A stretch of DNA of 37,835 nt from an uncultured Lachnospiraceae bacterium (GTDB lineage: Bacteria; Bacillota; Clostridia; Lachnospirales; Lachnospiraceae), in the NCBI GenBank assembly GCA_910578885.1, contig CAJTSH010000030.1:1-37835 (forward strand), read 5' to 3'. Made by a program: the position numbers and the translations under genes. Shown in pieces: positions 25,105-32,997 of the stretch; the first letter of the stretch is position 1; each line of letters opens with the position of its first letter. The notes under the pieces were generated by a model that was not told the origin of the DNA, ran no database searches, and saw nothing but the letters and a program-made list of their open reading frames with translations.

Positions 25105-26619
25105 ATGGCAAAATATATTATGGCATTGGATGCGGGAACGACCAGCAACCGGTGTATCTTATTCAATGAAGCGGGCGAAATCTGCAGCATGGCGCAGAAG
25201 GAGTTCGGTCAGTTGTTTCCAAAACCGGGCTGGGTGGAGCATGATGCAAATGAGATATGGTCCACGCAGCTTGGCGTGGCGGTGGAAGCGATGTCCAAGA
25301 TTGGGGCTTCTGCGGAGGATATTGCAGGAATCGGGATTACCAATCAGAGAGAGACGGTTATTGTCTGGGACAAGGAAACCGGAGAGCCGGTTTATCACGC
25401 TATCGTATGGCAGTGCCGAAGAACTTCTGATATTGCGGATGCGTTGAAAAAGAAAGGGTTAGAAGAGTCATACCGTGAGAAAACGGGTCTGATGATAGAC
25501 GCTTATTTTTCTGCGACAAAGATTAAATGGATTTTAGACAATGTGGAGGGCGCTAGAAAATCGGCGAAAGAGGGAAAGCTCTTGTTCGGAACGGTGGAGA
25601 CGTGGCTGATCTGGAAGCTGACGAAGGGTACGGTTCATGTGACGGATTATTCCAATGCAAGCCGGACGATGCTGTTTCATATCAAGGATTTGAAATGGGA
25701 TAAGGAGATTTTGGAAGAGCTGGATATACCGGAGTGTATGCTGCCAAAGCCCATGCCTTCCAGCTGCATTTATGGATATACGGATGCGGCGTTTTTCGGA
25801 GGGGAGATTCCGATTGCGGGAGCGGCGGGAGACCAGCATGCGGCGCTTTTTGGACAGACATGCTTTTCGGCAGGGATGGCGAAGAATACGTATGGAACGG
25901 GCTGCTTTCTTTTGATGAATACGGGGGAGAAGCCGGTCTATTCCAAGAATGGGCTGATTACGACGATTGCCTGGGGCTTAGACGGCAAGGTAAATTATGC
26001 GCTGGAGGGATCTATCTTTGTGGCAGGAGCGGCAATCCAGTGGCTGAGAGATGAGATGAAGATGATTGATTCTTCTATGGATTCGGAATACATGGCGACG
26101 AAGGTGGACGGAACAGAGGGCTGTTATGTCGTACCCGCATTTACCGGGCTGGGAGCGCCTCATTGGGATCAGTATGCGAGAGGAACCATTGTTGGAATTA
26201 CGAGGGGGACGAATAAGAACCACATTATCCGGGCTACGCTTGAATCTATCGCCTATCAGGTAAAAGACGTCATTTCCGCAATGGAAGCGGATGCGGGGAT
26301 GGAAATCCGTTCTCTGAATGTGGATGGAGGAGCCTGCGCAAATAATTTTCTTATGCAGTTTCAGGCTGATATGATTCATGCACCGGTCAACCGTCCGGTC
26401 TGCGTGGAGACGACGGCAAGGGGAGCCGCTTATCTGGCAGGGCTTGCAGTGGGGTATTGGAAAAACAAAGAAGAGGTAATTTCAAACCAGAAGATTGAAT
26501 GCGTGTTTCATCCTGAAATGTCAAAAGAAGAACGTGAAAGAAAAATGAAAGGCTGGAATAAGGCGGTAAAATATGCCTACGGCTGGGCAAAAACTGAAGA
26601 GGAAGAAATTGGACAGTAA
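25105..26619 (+). CDS. glpK: Glycerol kinase
   Basis: Phosphorylates glycerol to sn-glycerol 3-phosphate. The 504-aa FGGY kinase has the N-terminal ATP loop LDAGTTSNRCILF, the signature GITNQRETVIVWDKETGEP, WLIWKLTKG, AGAAGDQHAALFGQ, and the C-terminal GLGAPHWDQYARG and DGGACANNFLMQFQAD. ATG 25105 follows GGGGGA. In enterococcal GlpK a His in an HFYG motif before VPIAG is phosphorylated by HPr; here that stretch reads AAFFGGEIPIAG, with no His, so PTS activation probably does not occur. The neighbouring glpF and glpD are absent from the window. Confidence 0.97.
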   Translation: MAKYIMALDAGTTSNRCILFNEAGEICSMAQKEFGQLFPKPGWVEHDANEIWSTQLGVAVEAMSKIGASAEDIAGIGITNQRETVIVWDKETGEPVYHAIVWQCRRTSDIADALKKKGLEESYREKTGLMIDAYFSATKIKWILDNVEGARKSAKEGKLLFGTVETWLIWKLTKGTVHVTDYSNASRTMLFHIKDLKWDKEILEELDIPECMLPKPMPSSCIYGYTDAAFFGGEIPIAGAAGDQHAALFGQTCFSAGMAKNTYGTGCFLLMNTGEKPVYSKNGLITTIAWGLDGKVNYALEGSIFVAGAAIQWLRDEMKMIDSSMDSEYMATKVDGTEGCYVVPAFTGLGAPHWDQYARGTIVGITRGTNKNHIIRATLESIAYQVKDVISAMEADAGMEIRSLNVDGGACANNFLMQFQADMIHAPVNRPVCVETTARGAAYLAGLAVGYWKNKEEVISNQKIECVFHPEMSKEERERKMKGWNKAVKYAYGWAKTEEEEIGQ

Positions 26620-26644
26620 GTAATTTTATTATTTTGCTAATCCG

Positions 26645-27097
26645 CTACAACGCCAGCAAATCAATATGCAATACAAATAAAAAGAAATTTTTGAGAATGA
26701 AGTTCACTATCACGATAATAATCGCAGCCCAGAGATAATTATCGTGATATTTCATCCCTATGGGGAGTTTATGTCTGCTGAGGCGTTCAACCGTCTGGCT
26801 CAGCATGAACCATCCGCCGACAAGCGCAGTATAAAAGACCAGAGGATGGTAGATAAGCGCTTTTAACAGACGCCCTTGGAAGAGAAACTGTACTGCGCGC
26901 GTGCCGCCGCAGCCGGGGCAATACGCTCCGGTCAAGGAGTACAGTATACAGGGGAGGAAGAATTTGTCCAAGTTAAGATGGCGAAAGCGTAAATAGACGC
27001 CTAAGAGCAGGAAGACGCCGATCAGGCACCAGCCGGTAATATATAAAGCCGTCTCGTAGGTAACGGATAATTTCTTGGAAGCGGAATTTTTTGTCAT
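26645..27097 (-). CDS. DUF2752-family membrane protein
   Basis: A 150-aa protein with about three membrane segments and the family signature TGAYCPGCGGTRAVQ near residues 57-71, a CxxCGGTRA motif after the first helices. DUF2752 proteins are small membrane proteins of unknown role common in clostridia. ATG 27097 is preferred: GGAG lies 7 nt upstream on the minus strand, inside the alternative start four codons earlier (27109). It is convergent with glpK and I see no clear terminator between them. Confidence 0.85.
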   Translation of the reverse strand: MTKNSASKKLSVTYETALYITGWCLIGVFLLLGVYLRFRHLNLDKFFLPCILYSLTGAYCPGCGGTRAVQFLFQGRLLKALIYHPLVFYTALVGGWFMLSQTVERLSRHKLPIGMKYHDNYLWAAIIIVIVNFILKNFFLFVLHIDLLAL

Positions 27098-27135
27098 AAG
27101 TATCTCCATATCTGTTCAAGTTTTTTACATAGAAA

Positions 27136-27164
27136 AGTATAACAGCGGAGTGGGTATCTGTCTA
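27136..27164 (-). promoter_or_regulatory. Putative promoter of the DUF2752 gene
   Basis: On the minus strand TAGACA (27159-27164), 17 nt, TATACT (27136-27141) with TG one base before the -10. Confidence 0.6.
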
Positions 27165-27222
27165 GTCTGTTGTCGGATGTCTAATAATGTAAAATAAAGG
27201 AAAAACTGTGGAAAATGCCATA

Positions 27223-27251
27223 TTGACAACTATTTTTCTATATACTATGAT
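27223..27251 (+). promoter_or_regulatory. Strong sigma-A promoter of the small cysteine-containing protein
   Basis: Consensus TTGACA (27223-27228), 17 nt, TATGAT (27246-27251). It lies inside the longest possible frame and so supports the shorter start at 27295. Confidence 0.75.
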
Positions 27252-27294
27252 TAAAGAAAAATTATCTAATGTGTGTGATGCTAAGGAGGAGTAT

Positions 27295-27636
27295 ATGAGA
27301 GGATATGTGAAACCGCTTGTTATTGCTAATGATACAATGGCTGAGGGGGTTTATACAGCCAGCGGTGACAGCGGAGCGAAATGTGACAGTATCTATATGA
27401 ACGGTGTTTGGCAGGCGGGAGATTATTCCGATTGGGGAACTGGAACAAGAGGCTATAAGCAGCAATTTGGCTGTATCGGATGTCCTGCAAATACCGGAAG
27501 CGGATGTGGACTGGATACGCATTATCCCCCTTCGGGACCGGCTTCAAGCTATGATGTGGACAATGGAAACCGGAAACCTACGTGGGAGAAGAAGGGCTAT
27601 GGTCCCGATGATACCGTTACGGACTGGGCGATGTAA
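27295..27636 (+). CDS. Small cysteine-containing protein, RiPP-precursor-like
   Basis: A 113-aa protein starting at ATG 27295, which has AAGGAGG upstream and a consensus promoter ahead of it. The N-terminus, MRGYVKPLVIANDTMAEGVY, resembles a leader-like segment (YVKPxV...AEGVYxASG) that I recall from short, poorly characterised clostridial proteins. The remainder is rich in Gly, Ser, Asp and aromatic residues with four cysteines: C30, C60, C63 (GCIGC) and C71 (SGCGLD). There is no signal peptide and no membrane helix. No radical SAM, lanthipeptide or transport gene lies on either side, so if it is a modified peptide its enzymes are elsewhere. A strong terminator follows. Function is unknown. 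Confidence 0.65.
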   Translation: MRGYVKPLVIANDTMAEGVYTASGDSGAKCDSIYMNGVWQAGDYSDWGTGTRGYKQQFGCIGCPANTGSGCGLDTHYPPSGPASSYDVDNGNRKPTWEKKGYGPDDTVTDWAM

Positions 27637-27645
27637 CAAGTCAAA

Positions 27646-27693
27646 GAATGAAGCGGGAATTTTACGGATAAAATTCCTGCTTCATTCTTTTTT
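27646..27693. terminator. Long terminator hairpin between convergent genes
   Basis: A 19-bp stem with one G-T pair, GAATGAAGC-G-GGAATTTTA (27646-27664) with 27669-27687, 4-nt loop, then six T on the plus strand. The stem also encodes the last residues of the minus-strand hydrogenase-like gene. Confidence 0.88.
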
Positions 27694-30277
27694 CAAATTC
27701 TAATTTGGGCAAAGGTTTGTCAAAAAGATATCCTTGCGCCATGTCACATTGCATATTTTTCATATATTCTAATTCTTTTTCCGTTTCGATTCCTTCCGAG
27801 ACAATAGACATATTTAATTGTTTCGCCATTTTGATAATATTTTCAATTACCGCGCTGCAGCGCGCATCCCCGAGATTTCCGTCGTTGAGAAAGGATTTAT
27901 CCAGCTTTAGGGTATTGAAGCTCATATTTTGCAGCATGCTTAAAGAAGAATAGCCGGTGCCGAAATCATCCATGGAGGAGGCGATACCAAATTCATGCAG
28001 CTTGTCAATGCTGGAAATCAGATTCTGGCTGTCCGCCATGTATGCAGTTTCCGTAAATTCGATTTCCAGATAATGTTTTGGTATGTTCCATTTTTCTGCA
28101 ACAGCATTGATGCGTTCTGCGACCGTATTGTCAAAGAAATGGTGTTTCGAGAAATTGACGGATACCGGAACGACCCGTCTGCCGCTCTTTAGCCATTCTG
28201 CGATATGGCAGCACACCTCCTCTAATACATAAAAATCGACCTTCTGAATCAGTCCTGTTTTCTCGCATACAGGAATGAATTCCATTGGTAAAACATATGT
28301 TCCGTTCCTGTTCCAGCGGACTAATGCCTCCGCTCCCACTAACTGTCTGGTATTCATGTTCACCTTAGGCTGGTAATATACTTCGAATTCTCTATCCGAA
28401 ATGGCCGGTTCAATGGCGTGCATCAGAATTTCTTCCCGAAGCTCTTTTTCCTGAAATGCCTGATCGTAGTAAAGTATCGTCTGATTCTGGGCACGCTGGA
28501 TGGCATGGTAGGTAGTTGATAATTTTTCCGAAAGCATCTGCGGAGAAGTATCGGTGCCGTCCGGTATGTACACGGCGATCCGGGCGGATACGCAGACCGT
28601 CTGCGGGGAGCCGTTTTCCGACAGAGTGTAGAGCGGAATTGCGGAAAGAGAATCCAACAGGGCGGGGAGCCGCTCTGATTTGATGATTCCGATAAAGTCA
28701 TTACCGCCAATGAGCGCAATCAATTCATTTGTGTCTGCGAGGGCGGAAACGGCAGCCGCATATTCTTTTAAAGCAAGGTCTCCGCGTTTGAAACCGTACT
28801 TTTGATTGATAAATTTAAAATTGTTGATATTAAAAAGGAGCGTGACGTAATCGCAGAGAGTGTTTTCCTCAATCCTCTGCTCCGTAAAAGCTAAAAATGC
28901 GTTATAGTTTGGAATCCCGGTTCTTATGTCAGTCAAAGAAACGCGGTAATTTTCATCCTTCATATAATGGACGCAGTTTCCGATAGAATTATAGCCGCGG
29001 GATATGGCGGCAGCCATTTCTAAGCAGCTGCTGTAACCGCAGGAATGGCAGTCAATAGTCCGTGATTCCAGAGTGTTTTTATACATGGCCTGAAAAATGG
29101 CGTCAATCTTCTCATCATATTCCGGTTCATATTGATGGATATGAGATTCATTCTGGAACTTGCTGCCGTCATAAGTACGCAGAAAATCCCCAAGCTTTAG
29201 CTTGGAAAAGCGTGCAAAAAGCCGTCTGCGGCGTTCTTCAAACGGAAGCTCCGGCAGATAGGGATTCTCAGCTTCCGGAATGGCGGGATTCGGTTTGCGT
29301 TTCTTTTGCAGCCGGAAGAAAATGTCATCATCAAAATTACAGTGCTGCAAGGTAGCTGTCCCGGAGAGGCAGCCCTGCCTGCAGTTCAGGCAGTCAATTA
29401 AAAACGGAAGCTCCTTGCCGGAAAGAATCCGTTCCTCTAATTGAGAAAAGTAGTCGTAAACATTTTTCTCCCCGTGTACTTCCCGAATTAATGTATCGGG
29501 CTGCACGAAGGGTTTGATATTATCGGTAAGCCCCCCGGGAACCGGAAAAATGCTTCCTAATCCACAGTCCGAAAGCTCAACCTCGGACGTATAGCCGGAA
29601 ATATCAAATTCCTTTATCGCCGCAATAAGGTGGGAAAAGGTCACGTTGTATTGAACCAGTCCTTCATTCCCTGAATCATCAATCTCATCCTTTTTGGCGA
29701 TACAGGGGCTGATAAAGGCGAAGCTGTCAGTATTGTGCAGATAGTTTCGGATATAAGAGGCAAGACAGAGTAAGGGCGAATGCACAGGAATCAGCTTATC
29801 CAATAATAGTTTGGAGTATTTTTGGATATAATTTACAATAGCGCTGCAGGGAGGTGCGATTGCACCTGAAAGCGAATATTTTTCGATATAGGTCAGATAT
29901 GCCCAAGTGGCAATATCTGCGCCATAGCTGACGTCATACATCAGGCGGACGCCAAGCTGCTTTAGGTATCCCAGTATCTTAGGCGCACTCTCGTCGTAGA
30001 TGATAAAAAAGGATGGAGCAATCAGCAGAGAAATCGGGACGCCCTGCTTTAAATCCAGCAAAAACCGCTCCGTATCATCTCGGTATTCTCTGGCATTATG
30101 ATGACATGTCTCCAGACAAAGCCCACAGTGAAGACATTTTTCATCATCTACATGAATTTGATTCCGGCCGTTTTGGGTTATGGAGATATTGGCGCCCAGC
30201 ACAGGACAACCGGAGATGCAGCGGTTACATCCGATACAATTATCGTTTGTGTAAATGAGACCTGTATTCAGTGTCAT
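27662..30277 (-). CDS. Ferredoxin / [FeFe]-hydrogenase-like / Fe-S / GGDEF-EAL fusion protein
   Basis: An 871-aa soluble multidomain protein. Residues 14-58 form a 2[4Fe-4S] ferredoxin (C14, C17, C20, C24; C48, C51, C54, C58). Residues about 80-310 resemble the catalytic domain of [FeFe]-hydrogenase, with H-cluster-like cysteines C144 (APPCSA), C192 (SPCIAKKDE) and C299/C303 (CLNCRQGC). Residues about 400-440 are an extra Fe-S domain (CHSCGYSSC ... C). A GGDEF domain follows with a degenerate GGNDF site, so it is probably not a cyclase. The EAL domain (about 610-865) keeps GAEALVRW, EFTETAYM, DDFGTGYSS, KLDKSF and SEGIET, so it should hydrolyse c-di-GMP. ATG 30277 is chosen for AAGGAGAG upstream. 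It is likely a redox or H2 sensor controlling c-di-GMP; no experiment is implied. Confidence 0.9.
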   Translation of the reverse strand: MTLNTGLIYTNDNCIGCNRCISGCPVLGANISITQNGRNQIHVDDEKCLHCGLCLETCHHNAREYRDDTERFLLDLKQGVPISLLIAPSFFIIYDESAPKILGYLKQLGVRLMYDVSYGADIATWAYLTYIEKYSLSGAIAPPCSAIVNYIQKYSKLLLDKLIPVHSPLLCLASYIRNYLHNTDSFAFISPCIAKKDEIDDSGNEGLVQYNVTFSHLIAAIKEFDISGYTSEVELSDCGLGSIFPVPGGLTDNIKPFVQPDTLIREVHGEKNVYDYFSQLEERILSGKELPFLIDCLNCRQGCLSGTATLQHCNFDDDIFFRLQKKRKPNPAIPEAENPYLPELPFEERRRRLFARFSKLKLGDFLRTYDGSKFQNESHIHQYEPEYDEKIDAIFQAMYKNTLESRTIDCHSCGYSSCLEMAAAISRGYNSIGNCVHYMKDENYRVSLTDIRTGIPNYNAFLAFTEQRIEENTLCDYVTLLFNINNFKFINQKYGFKRGDLALKEYAAAVSALADTNELIALIGGNDFIGIIKSERLPALLDSLSAIPLYTLSENGSPQTVCVSARIAVYIPDGTDTSPQMLSEKLSTTYHAIQRAQNQTILYYDQAFQEKELREEILMHAIEPAISDREFEVYYQPKVNMNTRQLVGAEALVRWNRNGTYVLPMEFIPVCEKTGLIQKVDFYVLEEVCCHIAEWLKSGRRVVPVSVNFSKHHFFDNTVAERINAVAEKWNIPKHYLEIEFTETAYMADSQNLISSIDKLHEFGIASSMDDFGTGYSSLSMLQNMSFNTLKLDKSFLNDGNLGDARCSAVIENIIKMAKQLNMSIVSEGIETEKELEYMKNMQCDMAQGYLFDKPLPKLEFEKRMKQEFYP

Positions 30278-30378
30278 AAAAACTCTCCTTGTCCTTTCGT
30301 AATATATTGTCATTATAAACGATAAAATGAATAAAATCTACAGATAATTATTAAAAACAACCAAAAACGAAAATCATA

Positions 30379-30407
30379 TTGACATACTAGGAAATAGATG
30401 ATACTAT
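30379..30407 (+). promoter_or_regulatory. Sigma-A promoter of the nifS-nifU pair
   Basis: Consensus TTGACA (30379-30384), 17 nt, TACTAT (30402-30407) with TG one base before the -10. The ~85-nt leader can pair GTGTA with TACAC. An IscR-binding site is plausible but I cannot point to one. Confidence 0.75.
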
Positions 30408-30495
30408 CCAAATGAAAACACGATAAGTAACGAGTGTATTCCTTTTGCAAAATGCTAGTAAGGCAGTACACGTAAGAAGGAAGGTGGCATAATAC

Positions 30496-31686
30496 ATGAA
30501 AAATATGATATATCTGGACAATGCGGCGACGACGAGAATGGCGCCTGAGGTTGTAGAGGCAATGCTGCCGTATTTTACAGAATATTACGGAAATGCGTCT
30601 ACGGTATACCGTTTCGGGGAAAAGAGCCGCGAGGCGGTGACGGAGGCGAGAGATAAGATTGCTTCTGCGATTGGCGCAAGAACGGAGGAGATATATTTTA
30701 CCGCAGGAGGAAGCGAATCAGACAACTGGGCGATAAAAGCAACGGCGGAAGCCTATGGAAATAAGGGAAAGCATATCATAACATCGAAAATCGAGCATCA
30801 TGCGGTACTGCACACCTGTGAATATCTGGAAAAGCAGGGGTATGATATCACATATCTGGATGTGGACGAAAACGGTCTGATTTCTTTAGAGGAACTGGAG
30901 GCGGCAATCCGCCCGGATACGATTCTGATTACGATTATGTTTGCGAACAATGAAATAGGGACGATAGAGCCGGTGGAGGAAATCGGCAGGATTGCCCATG
31001 CGCACGGCGTTTACTTTCACACGGATGCAGTACAGGCTTTCGGGCAGATTCCGATTGATGTGGATGAAATGAATATAGATATGTTAAGCGCAAGTGCGCA
31101 TAAGATGAACGGTCCGAAGGGAATCGGTCTGCTCTATATCCGCAAAGGCGTCAAGATACGTTCCTTTATTCATGGGGGCGCGCAGGAGCGGAAACGCCGT
31201 GCCGGAACGGAAAACGTACCGGGAATCGCAGGCTTTGGGAAAGCGGTAGAGCTCGCCGCGGCTTCTATGGAGGAGCGGATGGAGCGGGAGAGCAGCCTTA
31301 GGGATTATCTCATCAAACGGGTGGAGGAAGAAATTCCTTATGCCAGATTAAACGGAGACCGCAAAAAGCGTCTGCCGAATAATGTGAATTTCTGTTTTCG
31401 GTTCATAGAGGGAGAATCCCTCCTGATTAAGTTAGATATGGAGGGAATCTGCGCCTCCTCCGGCTCCGCATGTACATCCGGCTCTTTAGACCCGTCCCAT
31501 GTTCTGCTCGCCATTGGGCTGCCGCATGAGATTGCACACGGCTCGCTGCGCCTGACTTTAGGAGCAGACACCACGAAGGAGGAAATTGACCGGACGGTGG
31601 ATACATTGAAAGGAATTGTTGCGTATCTGAGGGATTTATCCCCGTTATATGAGGACTTTGTAAAGGAGGAAAAGCATGTACAGTGA
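30496..31686 (+). CDS. nifS: Cysteine desulfurase (NifS/IscS type)
   Basis: Releases sulfur from cysteine for Fe-S cluster assembly using PLP. The 396-aa protein has YLDNAATTRMAPEV at the start, the PLP lysine in SASAHKMNGPKG (K203) and the persulfide-forming cysteine in SSGSACTSG (C326), the class I (NifS/IscS) active-site loop. AGGAAGGTGG precedes ATG 30496. It overlaps nifU by 11 nt, so the two are coupled. It feeds a genome rich in Fe-S proteins, including the hydrogenase-like protein next door, although that gene is on the other strand. Confidence 0.96.
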   Translation: MKNMIYLDNAATTRMAPEVVEAMLPYFTEYYGNASTVYRFGEKSREAVTEARDKIASAIGARTEEIYFTAGGSESDNWAIKATAEAYGNKGKHIITSKIEHHAVLHTCEYLEKQGYDITYLDVDENGLISLEELEAAIRPDTILITIMFANNEIGTIEPVEEIGRIAHAHGVYFHTDAVQAFGQIPIDVDEMNIDMLSASAHKMNGPKGIGLLYIRKGVKIRSFIHGGAQERKRRAGTENVPGIAGFGKAVELAAASMEERMERESSLRDYLIKRVEEEIPYARLNGDRKKRLPNNVNFCFRFIEGESLLIKLDMEGICASSGSACTSGSLDPSHVLLAIGLPHEIAHGSLRLTLGADTTKEEIDRTVDTLKGIVAYLRDLSPLYEDFVKEEKHVQ

Positions 31687-32113
31687 AAAAGTAATGGATC
31701 ATTTTGAACATCCGCGGAATGTGGGTGAAATAGAAAATGCCAGCGGAGTGGGAACCGTTGGGAATGCAAAATGCGGCGATATTATGCGCATTTATCTGGA
31801 TATTGACGAGGCGGGCGTGATACAGGACTGTAAATTCAAAACCTTCGGCTGCGGTGCGGCAGTGGCAACCAGCAGCATGGCGACAGAGCTGGTAAAGGGA
31901 AAAACTGTGCAGGAGGCGATGCAGGTAACAAACAAAGCAGTCATGGAGGCATTGGACGGACTTCCGCCGGTAAAAGTACACTGTTCCCTGCTTGCAGAGG
32001 AGGGGATTCATGCCGCGCTCTGGGATTATGCCCAGAAGCATCATATTCAGATTGAGGGACTGGAAAAGCCGAAAACGGATATTTCCGAGGAGGAAGAAGA
32101 AGAGGATTATTAA
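31676..32113 (+). CDS. nifU: Fe-S cluster scaffold protein (IscU/NifU N-terminal type)
   Basis: Scaffold on which sulfur from NifS and iron are assembled into a [2Fe-2S] cluster. The 145-aa protein has the three ligand cysteines C33 (NAKCGD), C59 (FGCGAAVA) and C103 (VHCSLLAEE). D35 gives the usual Asp next to C33. A ~20-residue acidic tail (PKTDISEEEEEEDY) extends beyond the typical IscU end. It lies inside the end of nifS by 11 nt. Confidence 0.96.
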   Translation: MYSEKVMDHFEHPRNVGEIENASGVGTVGNAKCGDIMRIYLDIDEAGVIQDCKFKTFGCGAAVATSSMATELVKGKTVQEAMQVTNKAVMEALDGLPPVKVHCSLLAEEGIHAALWDYAQKHHIQIEGLEKPKTDISEEEEEEDY

Positions 32114-32167
32114 AATTCGTACAGTTCCTAAGCCTCTAAAATCCTTGTGGTTTAGTATGAAAAATAC

Positions 32168-32196
32168 TTGAGAAATTTCGTAAGTTGTGATATAAA
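32168..32196 (+). promoter_or_regulatory. Putative promoter of the iscR-like gene
   Basis: TTGAGA (32168-32173), 17 nt, TATAAA (32191-32196) with TG one base before it. It lies in the 112-nt gap after nifU. Confidence 0.65.
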
Positions 32197-32225
32197 TAAG
32201 AAAATGGGATTGGGGGCTTAGTAAG

Positions 32226-32660
32226 ATGAAAATATCCACAAAAGGGCGTTATGCTGTACGTTTATTACTTGATATCGCAATGTATGACGAAACCGAGCCT
32301 GTCCGTCTGAAGGATACGGCGGAGCGTCAGAACATTTCCATGAAATATCTGGAACAGATCATTTCTATCCTGGTTCGTGCAGGTTATGTGAAAAGCATCC
32401 GGGGACCGCAGGGCGGCTACCGTCTGGCGAAAGAGCCGAAAGATTATACAGTAGGCATGATACTGCGTCAGGTAGAAGGAAGCCTTGCACCGGTATCCTG
32501 TCTGGAAGGTGAAACAAATCAATGTGAGCGTCAAGCCGAATGCGCTTCTCTCCGCATCTGGAAAGAACTGGATGACGCAATCAACAATGTCGTAGACAAA
32601 TACACCCTCCAACACCTCATAGACTGGCAAAATGAAATCGGGTGCGATTATGTGATATAG
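32226..32660 (+). CDS. iscR: Rrf2-family Fe-S regulator, IscR-like
   Basis: A 144-aa transcriptional regulator with the Rrf2 winged helix (STKGRYAVRLLLDIA, ISMKYLEQII, SIRGPQGGYRLAK) and three cluster cysteines at C92, C100 and C106, the IscR pattern for a [2Fe-2S] cluster. In E. coli iscR leads the isc operon; here it follows nifSU with its own promoter, the layout common in clostridia reversed. It probably senses Fe-S supply and controls nifSU. The name iscR is by motif; other Rrf2 proteins (such as CymR) lack this Cys triad. AGTAAG before the ATG is a weak site. Confidence 0.88.
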   Translation: MKISTKGRYAVRLLLDIAMYDETEPVRLKDTAERQNISMKYLEQIISILVRAGYVKSIRGPQGGYRLAKEPKDYTVGMILRQVEGSLAPVSCLEGETNQCERQAECASLRIWKELDDAINNVVDKYTLQHLIDWQNEIGCDYVI

Positions 32661-32666
32661 CATTGA

Positions 32667-32785
32667 GCAGTGCCCCATAAGAATCAGGAACCTGCTTCTG
32701 CTCGCAGAAAAGCAGGTTCTTGATTCTTATGGGATAGGGCGAAAGCCCGACAGTGAGGGAAGCCCTGCTTCCCGAACGGGCACTG
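32667..32785 (+). other. Multi-helix structured element (possible RNA or REP-like unit)
   Basis: An outer helix pairs GCAGTGCCC (32667-32675) with GGGCACTGC (32777-32785). Inside lie a near-perfect ~26-bp hairpin starting with CATAAGAATCA and ending TGATTCTTATG (about 32676-32731), a GGGC-GAAA-GCCC tetraloop hairpin (32737-32748), and GGGAAGC-CCT-GCTTCCC (32757-32773). This is a four-helix junction shape. No T run follows and no obvious promoter precedes, so it may be the DNA-level structure of a repeat rather than an RNA gene. Confidence 0.6.
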
Positions 32786-32954
32786 CGGAGATGAAAAGCC
32801 AGAACACCCCTCGCTTCTGCTCGCAGAAAAGCAGGTTCTTGATTCTTATGGGATAGGGCGAAAGCCCGACAGTGAGGGAAGCCCTGCTTCCCGAACGGGC
32901 ACTGCGGAGATGAAAAGCCAGAACACCCCCCGCATCTGCTCGCAGAAAAGCCGG
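32694..32954 (+). repeat. 119-bp tandem repeat, two full copies plus a partial third
   Basis: Copy 1 is 32694-32812, copy 2 is 32813-32931, and a partial third copy starts at 32932 and runs to about 32954. The two full copies are almost identical. Each carries the GAAA tetraloop hairpin and the GGGAAGC/GCTTCCC hairpin. The 337-nt stretch between iscR and the next gene holds nothing else. Apparent reading frames across it only reflect the repeat. Confidence 0.9.
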
Positions 32955-32997
32955 CCATCCCGTAACAGATTCTAATGATTAAAAAGGAGATGCAAAC

